Part shown: piece after piece, positions 1-8,770 of the stretch
How the letters are laid out: every line of letters begins with the position of its first letter
Position numbering within the stretch: position 1 is the stretch's first letter
Assembly (NCBI RefSeq): GCF_021083305.1
Contig: NZ_JAJFAY010000001.1
Coordinates: forward strand, 1,922,001 to 1,986,000
DNA from: Haladaptatus sp. DYF46
GTDB lineage: Archaea; Halobacteriota; Halobacteria; Halobacteriales; Haladaptataceae
Direction of reading: 5' to 3'
DNA length: 64,000 nt
The notes under the pieces: generated by a model
What the model was told of the DNA's origin: nothing
Databases searched by the model: none
The model's input: the letters and a program-made list of their open reading frames with translations, nothing else
Position numbers and translations under genes: made by a program

Positions 1-94
1 CGACCTGCATCGAATCGCCGACGAACTCTCCCGACACGGTCCCGAGCGAACGCTGGCGGGACCGCGCGGGAACCACATCGAGAACTCAACGTGA
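1..94 (+). CDS. C-terminal end of an unidentified protein (partial)
   Basis: An open frame enters from the left edge (first full codon at base 2) and stops at TGA 92-94, giving about 30 C-terminal residues ending in HIENST. The stop lies 6 bases before the xdhC-like start, so the two genes are probably cotranscribed. Too little is visible to assign a function; a molybdoenzyme-related partner would fit the neighbour, but that is inference from position only. Confidence 0.6.
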   Translation, partial: DLHRIADELSRHGPERTLAGPRGNHIENST

Positions 95-100
95 GAAGAA

Positions 101-1210
101 ATGACTGAAACCGAACGAAGCGAGTGGAGCGTACCGGAACGGGAACTGATGGCGCACGTCCGCGACCGGTTGGACGCGGACGAACCGGCGATGCTGGCTA
201 CGGTCGTGGACGTCGAGGGGAGCGCCTACCGACGACCGGGGGCGAAGATGGTCGTCTCGCCGTCGAAGGGCGGCGTCGGCGCGATTACCGCGGGGTGTCT
301 GGAATCCGAAGTCAAACAGCTCGCGGAGAAGGTCCTCGACGACGGCGAGCCGACCGTGAAGACGTTCGATCTGACCGGCGACGACGACGTGTGGGGGTTC
401 GGCGTCGGCTGTAACGGCGTCATCGACGTTCTCCTCGAACCGCTCGACGAGAGCATCCGACCCGCCGTGGAGGCCTACGAACGGGGCGAGGAGTCGACGG
501 TCGCGACCGTCGTGGCGAGCGACGCCGACGGCGTCTCCGTCGGCGACCGAGCGACGGACGATTTCGAGGACTTGCCCGACGAGGTCGAAGCCATGATTCG
601 TGCCGCGGACGTCGAAAAATCGCGCACCGTGAGCGTGGAAACCGACGCAGGAACCGTGTCGGTGTTCGTGGACCGCATCTCCCCGCCGGCCGAGTTGGTC
701 GTCGTCGGGAGCGGCCACGACGTCTCGCCCATCGTGGACTTGGCGTTGAACGTGGACTTCCGGGTGACGGTGGTCACGTTCCGCGGTGCCGACGGTGCGA
801 AGGAACGATTCCCCGACGCCGACCGGGTGGTGGCGACCTCGCCGCGCTCGCTGACCGACGACGTGACGTTCGACGCGAACACCCACGTCGTCGTGATGTC
901 CCACAACTTCATCGACGACCGACTGGCGCTCGAATCCCTGCTCGAAACCGACGTGCCGTACGTCGGGATGATGGGGCCGAAAGAGCGCTTCGAGGAGATG
1001 CTCGAAGCGTTCGAGGAGGAGGGCGTCGAGATTCCCGCGACCGAGCGGAAGAACGTGTACACGCCGGTCGGCCTCGATCTCGGCGGCGGCGCGCCGTATC
1101 AGGTCGCACACAGCGTGGTCGGCGAGGCGCTAGCCGTCCGGAACGGTCGGAGCGGGGGACACCTCCGAGAGGGAACGAAGTCCGTCCACGACCGAGCCAC
1201 GGCGGAGTAA
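101..1210 (+). CDS. XdhC/CoxI family molybdoenzyme accessory protein
   Basis: 369 aa. The N-terminal XdhC/CoxI domain shows RRPGAKMVV (44-52), GCLESE (65-70) and GVGCNG (101-106). The C-terminal half is a Rossmann fold starting at VVGSGHD (201-207) and closing with DLGGGAPYQVAHSV. Members of this family bind molybdenum cofactor and deliver the sulfurated, mature form to xanthine dehydrogenase or aerobic CO dehydrogenase-type enzymes in the cytoplasm. No molybdoenzyme large subunit is in the window, so its client is unknown. The ATG at 101 lies just after the upstream stop, suggesting an operon. Family assignment is firm; the substrate is not. Confidence 0.88.
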   Translation: MTETERSEWSVPERELMAHVRDRLDADEPAMLATVVDVEGSAYRRPGAKMVVSPSKGGVGAITAGCLESEVKQLAEKVLDDGEPTVKTFDLTGDDDVWGFGVGCNGVIDVLLEPLDESIRPAVEAYERGEESTVATVVASDADGVSVGDRATDDFEDLPDEVEAMIRAADVEKSRTVSVETDAGTVSVFVDRISPPAELVVVGSGHDVSPIVDLALNVDFRVTVVTFRGADGAKERFPDADRVVATSPRSLTDDVTFDANTHVVVMSHNFIDDRLALESLLETDVPYVGMMGPKERFEEMLEAFEEEGVEIPATERKNVYTPVGLDLGGGAPYQVAHSVVGEALAVRNGRSGGHLREGTKSVHDRATAE

Positions 1211-1299
1211 GCGGGGTATCGTTCCGCAGTTCCGGTCGGGTGGGAAAACGGAGTATCGCGGAGCGGTCGGGGGGACCGAAAAAAGTCGAAAGAGTCGGC

Positions 1300-1764
1300 T
1301 CAGAGGGATGCGAGGCGAGCGATGTAGACGAGGCTCAGGACGTGGTCGCTCGTATCGAGCGACGCGGGTCCCGTCGAGCCGAATCGGTCCGTCTCCGAGA
1401 AGCCGTACATGTACGAGCGGAGGGATTCGTAGGCGGATTCGCTCACCCACTCGACGTCCGTGTAGTACGAGAGCGCGTTGCCGGTGTTCTCGAAGCCCGC
1501 CTTCTCGACGAGGAAGTCGAGCCATTCGAAGACGATGACTTCCGCACCGTAGCGGGTCGGCAGTCCCGTCAGATACGGTTTTTCGGGGAGCGACCCGGAC
1601 GCCAGCAGTTTGGTCTGGAGTTTCAGCAACTCCTCGCGCTGGCCGAGTCGAAGGAGGTCCTCCGCCGCTCGTTCGTCGTCCGCAGCGATGTCGAGAGGTG
1701 GTTCGTCCTCGTCAGCCATCCTACGAAGTTCGCGCAGGTCGTAGTTTGCCGGCTTGATACTCAT
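1300..1764 (-). CDS. Orphan archaellum ArlD/E (FlaD/E)-like protein
   Basis: 154 aa. The central part (about 62-120) matches the FlaD/E domain: KPYLTGLP, then AEVIVFEWLDFLVEKAG, then YYTDVEWVSESAYESLRSYM. Known FlaD/E (ArlD/E) proteins are cytoplasmic parts of the archaellum motor switch that contact the chemotaxis adaptor CheF. No other archaellum or chemotaxis gene is nearby, so this is a stand-alone copy. It may instead serve another rotary or pilus-like machine. A TATA-like GTTAAATAGG near 1796-1805 on the minus strand fits a near-leaderless start at 1764. Confidence 0.75.
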   Translation of the reverse strand: MSIKPANYDLRELRRMADEDEPPLDIAADDERAAEDLLRLGQREELLKLQTKLLASGSLPEKPYLTGLPTRYGAEVIVFEWLDFLVEKAGFENTGNALSYYTDVEWVSESAYESLRSYMYGFSETDRFGSTGPASLDTSDHVLSLVYIARLASL

Positions 1765-1855
1765 TCTGATATTTAGAAGACAAGCAGCTCGACCTATTTA
1801 ACTCTTGGTACGAACGGGTTAGAGAAAACGCAGTTCAGAGGGTAGACAGGTGTGG

Positions 1856-2221
1856 TTACTCGTCCGCGTCGCCGCCGCGCCGCTTCTGTGCGACGACGAT
1901 GACGCCGAGAAGACTGGCGAGGAGGCCGAGCTTTCGGGTGAGTTTCCCGCTCCCGGCGGGTTCGGAACTGAAGTCGTCCGCACTGACCTCGTCTTCCTCG
2001 TCGTCTTCCGATCCGAAACGACGCTTGGCGACGAACAGGGCGAGGCCCGCGACGAAGAGCAGACCGAAGAGCGGTTTCAACAGCGTCGTCAACGACGTTC
2101 CCGGCGACTCCGACTCCGCCGTGGTACTCGTGCTGACGGTTGCGGGTGCGGAATCCTCGTCGGGGTACACTCGTTCCTCGACGAGCGCCGGCTTTTCGAT
2201 ATTGATCTTGAGGAGTGACAT
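1856..2221 (-). CDS. Small two-helix membrane protein, acidic linker
   Basis: 121 aa from the chosen ATG at 2221 (an in-frame ATG at 2239 would add six residues). A polar, Thr/Ser-rich N-terminal part of about 45 residues is followed by a hydrophobic helix (47-65) ending in AKRRFG, an acidic linker (71-90), and a second hydrophobic stretch (97-111) ending in QKRR. The positively charged ends suggest the cytoplasmic sides. It looks like a haloarchaeal hypothetical membrane protein; I do not recognise a family. Confidence 0.65.
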   Translation of the reverse strand: MSLLKINIEKPALVEERVYPDEDSAPATVSTSTTAESESPGTSLTTLLKPLFGLLFVAGLALFVAKRRFGSEDDEEDEVSADDFSSEPAGSGKLTRKLGLLASLLGVIVVAQKRRGGDADE

Positions 2222-2357
2222 CACCATTCCATTCGTCACGGAACAACGTTATAGCTTCTGCCTCCGAACGGCTTCCATCACGTTCGAACGTTGCAGAAAT
2301 CAAATCGGAGAATGCCGGACCCGTCAAACTTACGATGGTCAGCGGAAATCAAGGGAT

Positions 2358-3152
2358 ATGGCGATGCCGATCCGCGTGTTGCTGGTCGACGACGAACCGG
2401 ACCTCGCGGATATGGCGGCCCTGTTTTTGGAACGGGAACGCGACGCGCTGGAGACGGACGCGGTGACGGGTCCCGACGATGCGCTCACGCGACTGAAAGC
2501 CGACGACTTCGACTGTGTCGTCAGCGACTACGACATGCCGACGATGAACGGCCTCGAACTCCTCGATTCGGTTCGAGACGACCACCCCGAACTGCCGTTC
2601 GTCCTGTTCACCGGCAAGGGAAGCGAGGAGATAGCGAGCGAGGCGATCTCCGCCGGCGTCTCGGGATACCTCCAGAAGGAGAGCGGCACGGACCAGTACA
2701 CCGTCCTCGCGAACGTCGTGGCGAACGCCGTGGAGAAATACCGTGCGGAGTGTGCCCTCCACGAGAGCGAACGCCGATTCGAGGCCGTGTTCGACGACCC
2801 CTTTTCCTTCATCGGACTCCTCGAAACGAACGGGACCGTCATCGCGGTCAATCAGACCGCCCTCGACGCTGTCGATGAGAGAGCGGCGGTAGTCGAAGGA
2901 AAACCGTTCTGGGAGACGCCGTGGTGGTCGTTTTCGGCCGACGTGCAGGCGGAGTTGCGCGACAGAATCGACGAAGCCACGGACGACGAGTTCGTCAGGT
3001 TTCGGACGAGGAACTGGACGAAAAAGTTGGGCTGTCTCGCGCTCGACGTCATCATCCGTCCGGTTCGCGGCGAGTCCGATGCCGTCGAAACGCTCATCGT
3101 CGAGGGTCGGAGCGTCGAAAACCACGACGGATGGTCGGAAGCGCTACGATGA
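2358..3152 (+). CDS. Response regulator: receiver plus PAS domain, no kinase
   Basis: 264 aa from ATG 2358 (MAMPIRVLLVDDE; ATG 2364 is an alternative). The receiver domain (4-120) has the acidic pocket at D11-D12, phospho-acceptor D57 in VVSDYDMP, T85 and K107. A PAS fold follows (about 132-255: FEAVFDDPFSFIGLLE). In haloarchaea this architecture often continues into a histidine kinase or a DNA-binding domain; here it stops after PAS. It may relay a signal by protein contact. No kinase gene is adjacent. The reading frame stays open upstream of 2358, but that part is antisense to the neighbouring membrane-protein gene and was excluded. Confidence 0.85.
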   Translation: MAMPIRVLLVDDEPDLADMAALFLERERDALETDAVTGPDDALTRLKADDFDCVVSDYDMPTMNGLELLDSVRDDHPELPFVLFTGKGSEEIASEAISAGVSGYLQKESGTDQYTVLANVVANAVEKYRAECALHESERRFEAVFDDPFSFIGLLETNGTVIAVNQTALDAVDERAAVVEGKPFWETPWWSFSADVQAELRDRIDEATDDEFVRFRTRNWTKKLGCLALDVIIRPVRGESDAVETLIVEGRSVENHDGWSEALR

Positions 3153-4607
3153 GGGAAACGACCCGCGAACCGCCTCGCCGAGCGTGTGCCGAACGCCGGG
3201 ACTGACGACGAGGAGGACGCCGCCGTAGACGATGCCGCCGAGCGAGACGAGCGAGAGGAGGTCGGTCCACGACGCCACGGGAACGAACGTGTGGGCGATG
3301 GAGACGGCGACGAACATGACGAGACTCGCACCGACCTGTGCGGCCATCGGGCGTGAGACAGGGACGATGCCGACGATTTCGGCCCGGAGGAATCGGAGCG
3401 CACCGAGGTACATGACCGATTCCGCGACGATGGTGGCGAGGACGATGCCTATCGGACCGTAGCCGAGCGTGAGGGGGACGCCCAAAACGATGTTGATACC
3501 GACCGCGAGCGCCGAGAGTCGCATCGCCGCGTCCGGCCTGTCGAACCCGTTGATGGCCTGCAAGAGCGGGCCGCTCTGCGTGCGAACGACGCGATAGGCG
3601 GCGAGACCGATGAGGAGGACGGCGGCGTTCCGGTAGTCCGGACCGTACACGGTCACGACGAGGGGTTTCGAGAGCGCCAGCGATCCGAAGAGGATGGGAA
3701 ACGCGAGGATACCCGCGTAGGCCAACGTGTTCGAGATGTCGCGGGCGGCACCGCCGACGCGGTCGTCCCGAGCGCTGACCGTCGTCATCAGACCCTGTCC
3801 GGCCATATTCGCGACGAATACGGCGGGGAGGGTGAACTTCCACGCGACTTCGTACCACCCGGCCGCCGCCGTGCCGTTGGCGAGGAGGAATCCGAGGAGA
3901 AGCACGTCGAGGCGGTCGTAGGTCGTTCCCAGAAAGGTGGAAGGAATGCTGTATCGTGCGTAGTCGGCGAGATTCCGAACGAACGCGCGGGACGGTATCG
4001 CGGGACGGGCCGCGACGAGACCGACCGCGAACGGGATGGTAAGCGCGGAGGCGAGGGACAGGCCGAAGACCATCCCGGCCGATCCGACAACGGTCGCGGT
4101 GCTGAGCAGGGCGACGAACCCGATTTGGAACGGGAGGGTGAACACCGACCTGAGCGTATCGACCCACGTCGCGGCGCTGATTCGGCCGCGACCTTGGACG
4201 AGGCTCGCTATCGTTTCGAACACCGATTCGGTGGCGAGGAGGCAGACGAGCAACAACGGAGCGAGCGCGAGTCCGGTGTAGTTCCGGAGGGCGTCACCCG
4301 CGAGGAAGACGACGATTCCCGCGAGGAGGAGCCATCCGGCGTTGAACAGCAGTTGTGCGCCGAAGGCGAAGGGACGGAGGGAGTCGGATTCGGAGACGCG
4401 CTTTTTCCCGGCGAGCGACCACCCGTTCATCGGTCGGTCCGCGAACTTCACCAACGCGTAGAGGAGATAGACGCCGCCGAACGCGCTCGGTCCGAGCCAT
4501 CGGGCGAAGATGACGGTTCCGGCGAAGCCGATGAGCGCCATCGTAAACTGGGCGACGGTTCCGCCCAGCGTCTCGCTACTGAGTTTGGTTTTCGCCGCTT
4601 CGCTCAT
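3144..4607 (-). CDS. Polysaccharide/lipid-linked oligosaccharide flippase (PST/MVF type)
   Basis: 487 aa with 12 or more hydrophobic segments along its length. The opening (GTVAQFTMALIGFAGTVIFA, then RWLGPSAFGGVY) is characteristic of the Wzx/RfbX-like polysaccharide biosynthesis transporters. These flip lipid-linked glycans across the cytoplasmic membrane; the haloarchaeal example AglR works in N-glycosylation. It is the last gene of the five-gene minus-strand operon and overlaps the preceding gene by ATGA at 4604-4607. Its 3' end overlaps the convergent receiver-PAS gene by 9 bp. The glycan transported is unknown. Confidence 0.88.
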   Translation of the reverse strand: MSEAAKTKLSSETLGGTVAQFTMALIGFAGTVIFARWLGPSAFGGVYLLYALVKFADRPMNGWSLAGKKRVSESDSLRPFAFGAQLLFNAGWLLLAGIVVFLAGDALRNYTGLALAPLLLVCLLATESVFETIASLVQGRGRISAATWVDTLRSVFTLPFQIGFVALLSTATVVGSAGMVFGLSLASALTIPFAVGLVAARPAIPSRAFVRNLADYARYSIPSTFLGTTYDRLDVLLLGFLLANGTAAAGWYEVAWKFTLPAVFVANMAGQGLMTTVSARDDRVGGAARDISNTLAYAGILAFPILFGSLALSKPLVVTVYGPDYRNAAVLLIGLAAYRVVRTQSGPLLQAINGFDRPDAAMRLSALAVGINIVLGVPLTLGYGPIGIVLATIVAESVMYLGALRFLRAEIVGIVPVSRPMAAQVGASLVMFVAVSIAHTFVPVASWTDLLSLVSLGGIVYGGVLLVVSPGVRHTLGEAVRGSFPSS

Positions 4608-5935
4608 GCATAGCCGAGGTCGCGCAGTTGCTCCTCGACGGCGGAGGAGACGGTCATATCGTTCGTCACGGTGCGCCGGTTCAAGTCGTTCACCAGTGAC
4701 TCAATTCGTTCGCGTGGCTTTTCTATTTCGCCATCCTCGCTGAAGCCGTCGGGCGTCTCCCAGCCGTAGTAGTTCGGGGCGACCAGTCCGTGCAGTTCCG
4801 TATCGAGCGGGCCGATGTCGAACCCGTCGCGGGACAGTGCGGCGCGGTGGCGGTCGGTCAGGCCGTGGTATTCGACCAGCCACTCCGGTTCGTCGTCCGC
4901 GTCCGGTTCGCCGAGGAGGTTCCGTCCCCGCGAGTCGCCGTCGATATTCGCGATGTCCAACATCGTTCGATGGACGTCGAGGAGGCTGACCGGGTCCGTA
5001 CGCGGGTCGGTTCCCTCGCCGATTCCGCCGTCCCCCTCCCTGCTCCAGATGCAGAGGGGTACCTTCGTCACCTCGGGATAGAGGCCACAGAGGTGTTCCC
5101 ACGCGTCGTGTTCGCCGAGGGCTTCGCCGTGGTCCGCGAGCGTGACGACGTAGTCGAACTCCGTTCTGAGTTCCGCGAAGATGGCGCGATACCGGTCCGC
5201 GAGGTATCGAACGCAGTCGTCGTAGGCCTGTCGGATTCGTTCGGGGTCCGCGCCCGGCGACGAGAGCGTCGCCCGGAGACCGTCGAGTTCCGGCGGTTCC
5301 ACGGTTCGGAACTCCTCGGGCGGGTCGTAGGGGGTGTGAGCCTCCATCAGGTTGACGAAGAGGAACTCGTCGTCGCCGAACTGGGTCTCGCGGACGAACT
5401 GGAGCGCCTCCGTCGCGCCATCGTCGCGGGTCGCCCGTCCCATCCCCAAATCGCGGAGTTTGAGGAACGCGCCGCGCTTGAGCGACGGCACGGTGTCACA
5501 GTCGCCGAGCAACACGTCGCGGAGGGCGAAGAGATATCGCTGCGGTCCCATCTCCCGCGTCTCGGTGATGAAGCCGTCCCAGTCGTACACGTCCTCGGAG
5601 AGGGCGTCGAGTCGCCAACTCCCTTCGAATCGGTCGAACCCGCGATGGAAGTCGAACGGGCGCGAGATGTTGACGTTGGCGCTGAAGGCCCGGGTGGTGT
5701 AGTCGGACGAACCGAACGATTCGGCGAGGACCGGTTCGGGGCAGTCGAGGCGTTGTGCCCCGGCGTAGACGCCCAACTCGCTCGGATACTTTCCCGCGAA
5801 CAGGGAGGCGTGGGCGGGAACCGTCCAGTGGGAGGTCGAATAGGCGTTCTCGAACCGCGTCCCCGGAAGCCAGTCGAAGTGGCTGTCGAAGGCGTCCTTC
5901 CGCACGGTGTCGAGGACGACGAGCGCTACGTTCAT
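4604..5935 (-). CDS. Sulfatase/alkaline-phosphatase-fold enzyme lacking the formylglycine Cys
   Basis: 443 aa starting MNVALVVLDTVRKD; D9 and T10 are typical metal/active-site residues of the alkaline phosphatase superfamily. TLADHGEALGEHDAWEHL supplies the later metal ligands. The sulfatase signature CxPxR is replaced by T38-V-P40-A-H42 in SHWTVPAHASLFAG, so a formylglycine cannot form and Thr38 may be the nucleophile, as in phosphoglycerol- or phosphoethanolamine-transferase relatives. Start chosen at 5935, overlapping the upstream stop (ATGA). In this operon it may modify a surface glycan. The substrate is inference. Confidence 0.82.
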   Translation of the reverse strand: MNVALVVLDTVRKDAFDSHFDWLPGTRFENAYSTSHWTVPAHASLFAGKYPSELGVYAGAQRLDCPEPVLAESFGSSDYTTRAFSANVNISRPFDFHRGFDRFEGSWRLDALSEDVYDWDGFITETREMGPQRYLFALRDVLLGDCDTVPSLKRGAFLKLRDLGMGRATRDDGATEALQFVRETQFGDDEFLFVNLMEAHTPYDPPEEFRTVEPPELDGLRATLSSPGADPERIRQAYDDCVRYLADRYRAIFAELRTEFDYVVTLADHGEALGEHDAWEHLCGLYPEVTKVPLCIWSREGDGGIGEGTDPRTDPVSLLDVHRTMLDIANIDGDSRGRNLLGEPDADDEPEWLVEYHGLTDRHRAALSRDGFDIGPLDTELHGLVAPNYYGWETPDGFSEDGEIEKPRERIESLVNDLNRRTVTNDMTVSSAVEEQLRDLGYA

Positions 5936-6852
5936 CGGTATCCCAGCGCCGAAAGGCGCTCGTCGACCGATGCGTTCGATCCGTTCGATGCATCCTCCCC
6001 TTCCATCCACTCCTCGGGGTCGTAGCTCCCGGTGTCGGTTCCGCTGGTGATCACCCACGGGACCTCGCGGAGGACGCGAATCGGCGTGCTGTCGGGGTGC
6101 CCGTAGACGTACCACTCGCCGAACCCGTTACCGTGGTCCGCCGTGATGACGACGCGCTCGGCGTCGAGGTTGTCGAGAAGGACCTCGACCTCGGAGAGGG
6201 CGTACCTGAGGTTGTCGCGGTACGACCGCCACACCTGCTTTCGGGTGAGGTCGCCGCGCCGCAAGCGTTCCCAGACGCCGACGCGCTCGCCGAACTCGTC
6301 CTTGCTCATGGCGTCGCCCGGAAGCGGGTCCGGAATCGACGGGAAGTGCGGTTGCATGTAGTGGACGACGAGTTTGTCGGGGTCCTCGCGCCCCGCCGCG
6401 ATTGCCCGGTCGGTGACGGTTCGGGCGGGAACCGTCCCCAGTTGGTCGTCCCACCCGTCCCGCCACACTTCCTCCAGTCGAGCGAAGTTGTCGGCGTCGA
6501 GGTGTCGCGCGGAGTTCGGGTTCGCGGTGACGTGAACCGTATCCGAGCAGTCCCGCGTCCCGAAGTTCGCGCGCATCCACTCGTCCGAGCGGGTTCCGGC
6601 CGAATCGAAGCGCCAAACGCGGTCCACGAAGGGGACGTCGGGTGCGACCTCACACATGCAGTCGAATCGACAGCCGTCGAGGACGACGAGCGCGTCCCAC
6701 CGATGGTCGTATATCGATTCGCCGAACTCCCGGCGTTCGCCGATTCGACGCAGCACCCCCTTGTAGAGTTCGTACGCCGATTTGTCCACGCCGCGCCAAC
6801 CGTCCGCACGGATCCGGTCGCTGCTCTCGTTCAGCCAATCGTCGAACGTCAT
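5932..6852 (-). CDS. Second alkaline-phosphatase-fold (sulfatase-like) protein
   Basis: 306 aa from ATG 6852. Hallmarks are ALVVLDGCRFDCM near residue 50, HYMQPHFPSIP in the middle, and VITADHGNGFGEWYVYGHP towards the end, which carry the expected metal ligands of the superfamily. It is shorter than typical sulfatases. It overlaps both neighbours by ATGA (6849-6852 and 5932-5935), so translation of the operon is probably coupled. The role is likely transfer or hydrolysis of a phospho- or sulfo-group on a glycan; no specific reaction can be claimed. Confidence 0.78.
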   Translation of the reverse strand: MTFDDWLNESSDRIRADGWRGVDKSAYELYKGVLRRIGERREFGESIYDHRWDALVVLDGCRFDCMCEVAPDVPFVDRVWRFDSAGTRSDEWMRANFGTRDCSDTVHVTANPNSARHLDADNFARLEEVWRDGWDDQLGTVPARTVTDRAIAAGREDPDKLVVHYMQPHFPSIPDPLPGDAMSKDEFGERVGVWERLRRGDLTRKQVWRSYRDNLRYALSEVEVLLDNLDAERVVITADHGNGFGEWYVYGHPDSTPIRVLREVPWVITSGTDTGSYDPEEWMEGEDASNGSNASVDERLSALGYR

Positions 6853-7526
6853 CGACTTCCCTCCGCGTACCGAATCCGGTCGACCGCGTTCCAAAAGCCC
6901 CGACGCCAGAGCCAGTCGTTGACCCTTCCGAGCGCCGTCTCGGGGACGATACGCTCCTCGTACTCGGCCGGATACTCGCGTTGCAGGCGGGTTTCTTTGT
7001 CCGCGTCGATGCTGGCGCGCGTACGGTCGGGATGGGACATCGTGATCGCCGGGTCGTATCGACACGGGCCGTAAGACTCCATCCGCCAACCGAACTCCGT
7101 GTCGTCCCGCCACCCCGCGTACTCGCTTCGAAATCCTCCGGCATCGAGCGCGGTATCACGGTCGAAGGCGAGGTTGCATCCGACGTACAGGCCCGTTCCA
7201 CGATACGTTCGGCCGCCGCTGACGCTCCCTTCGACGCAAACCGCCTCCCGATCGAAAGCGCTCGCGACGCTGGCCACCCAGTCGGGGGGCGGTCGGCAAT
7301 CGTCGTCGGTGAGGGCCACGATGTCCGCGCTCGCCGCCTCGATTCCGGCGTTTCGCGCCTCACAGATGTCGAGGGTCGCGTCGTCCACGACCAGCACTTC
7401 GAACGCGGTTTCAGTCTGGTTCCGTAAGGCGGCGACTACGTCCTCGTGATCGTTCGACGGAACCGTCGGGATCACGACCGAAACGCAGGGGTCACCGGAT
7501 GCGTATGGGTTTCGTATCATCGGCAT
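6849..7526 (-). CDS. Family 2 glycosyltransferase
   Basis: 225 aa with a GT-A fold. CVSVVIPTVPSND (14-26) starts the nucleotide-binding strand, EVLVVDDAT follows, and DIVALTDDDCRPPPDW carries the DxD-type metal/nucleotide-sugar motif. GGFRSEYAGWRDDTEFGWRM is the usual acceptor-side ED-like motif. There are no membrane helices, so it should act at the cytoplasmic face. It overlaps the upstream glycosyltransferase by 35 bp and the downstream gene by 4 bp. Donor sugar and acceptor are unknown. Confidence 0.88.
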   Translation of the reverse strand: MPMIRNPYASGDPCVSVVIPTVPSNDHEDVVAALRNQTETAFEVLVVDDATLDICEARNAGIEAASADIVALTDDDCRPPPDWVASVASAFDREAVCVEGSVSGGRTYRGTGLYVGCNLAFDRDTALDAGGFRSEYAGWRDDTEFGWRMESYGPCRYDPAITMSHPDRTRASIDADKETRLQREYPAEYEERIVPETALGRVNDWLWRRGFWNAVDRIRYAEGSR

Positions 7527-8667
7527 CTACTGCGGTGCGTTTTTCGGCCGCCTCACGATGCGTCCTGTCGACCACTTCGCGCAAGGACTGTGCGAACGTC
7601 CGCCTGTCGTATCGTCGAGCGAACTCCTGGATATCGTCGGTATCGAAGTCGTCCGGGTCGAACGCCTCGACGGTTTCCCGGAGCGAGCGGACGGTCGGAG
7701 CGAATCCCAAGCCGGTCTTCCCCTCCACGACCTGCTGTCGGGTGTACCCCTCGTTCACGCCGATGAGGGGTTTACCCGCGGTCAACGCCTCCGCGCCGAC
7801 CAACCCGAAGTCCTCGTCCTTCGGCGCGTAGACGACGGCGGTTGCGCGGGAGACCACGTCCTCCACGTCCGGGAGGAAACCGAGCAGTTCGACGTTGTCG
7901 TGGGGACGCGCTTTCCGTTCGAGCCGTTCCCGTTCCTTTCCGTCGCCGACGACGAGTAGGCGTTCGTCCAACCCCGCGAACGCGTCGATGACGAGGCCGA
8001 TTCGTTTCTCCGGCGCGAGTCGAGACCACGTCACGAAATAGCCGTCGTCACCCTCGTCCCGCCAATCCCCGGTCACGGGGGGGTAGACGACCGTGGCGTC
8101 CCGATTGTAGTATCGTTGGATGCGGTCGCGGACGAGTTCGCTGTTGGCGACGAACCGGTCGATGTAGTCGTTGGCCTCCTTGTCGAGCGTCCGCCACCAC
8201 TTCGCGTACCCCTTCAGGGCCAACTGGACGCCGGGATAGTCGAACGCGGCGAGTCGCTCACGGTAGAGGTCATACAGCCATCGAGGCGGGCTGTGCGGGT
8301 AGTGAAGTACCGTCTGGTCCACCGGAGGGACGTACGACTTCGAGAGCGGGGCGCTTTCGAGGACCACGTCGTAGTTCGCCAGTTCGTCGTGCGCGTCGGT
8401 CCAATCGAGCGCGACAGACATCGTCTCCAGCGGGTTCATCCCCTCGTTTTTCCATTCGAGCAGATGCCCCGAGAGGCCGCGCGTGTACTTCCCCTGCCGT
8501 ATCGGAACGATAGTCACGTCGTCGGGCGATTCGACGCCGTCCGCCACGTACATGGTGAATATCGGTGCATCGAGCACTCGCGCCGCTTCGATGGCGAATC
8601 GTTCGCCGCCCCCCATGGCGGGAAACCGGTCGTGCAATATCGCTACGTCGTGTGAATCCAGCCTCAT
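7492..8667 (-). CDS. Family 4/1 glycosyltransferase (GT-B)
   Basis: 391 aa. The N-terminal domain starts VAILHDRFPAMGGGERFAIE, the acceptor-binding Gly-rich loop. The C-terminal domain has TWSRLAPEKRIGLVIDAF, LLVVGDGKERERLE and PKDEDFGLVGAEALTAGKPL, the EX7E-type nucleotide-sugar site of GT4 enzymes. It is the first gene of the minus-strand operon. An AT-rich promoter region lies upstream, including a TATA-like AGGTTTATCAGTGAA at 8702-8716 and a purine-rich GGGGTGG just before the start. The transferred sugar is unknown. Confidence 0.9.
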   Translation of the reverse strand: MRLDSHDVAILHDRFPAMGGGERFAIEAARVLDAPIFTMYVADGVESPDDVTIVPIRQGKYTRGLSGHLLEWKNEGMNPLETMSVALDWTDAHDELANYDVVLESAPLSKSYVPPVDQTVLHYPHSPPRWLYDLYRERLAAFDYPGVQLALKGYAKWWRTLDKEANDYIDRFVANSELVRDRIQRYYNRDATVVYPPVTGDWRDEGDDGYFVTWSRLAPEKRIGLVIDAFAGLDERLLVVGDGKERERLERKARPHDNVELLGFLPDVEDVVSRATAVVYAPKDEDFGLVGAEALTAGKPLIGVNEGYTRQQVVEGKTGLGFAPTVRSLRETVEAFDPDDFDTDDIQEFARRYDRRTFAQSLREVVDRTHREAAEKRTAVDADDTKPIRIR

Positions 8668-8701
8668 TGGCCACCCCTGAACGTGAATTCGTTACGCCGC
8701 G

Positions 8702-8716
8702 TTCACTGATAAACCT
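8702..8716 (-). promoter_or_regulatory. Candidate promoter box of the glycan operon
   Basis: On the minus strand this reads AGGTTTATCAGTGAA, with a TATA-like core about 45 bases before the first glycosyltransferase start. That gives an expected short 5' leader of about 20 bases. The identical 15-mer recurs at 12120-12134 upstream of the RPA gene. Assignment rests on position and sequence only. Confidence 0.4.
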
Positions 8717-8770
8717 GAGTGCGTTTTTTATTATGCATTTATTGAAGGATAAAATAGTGGAATTAAGAAT

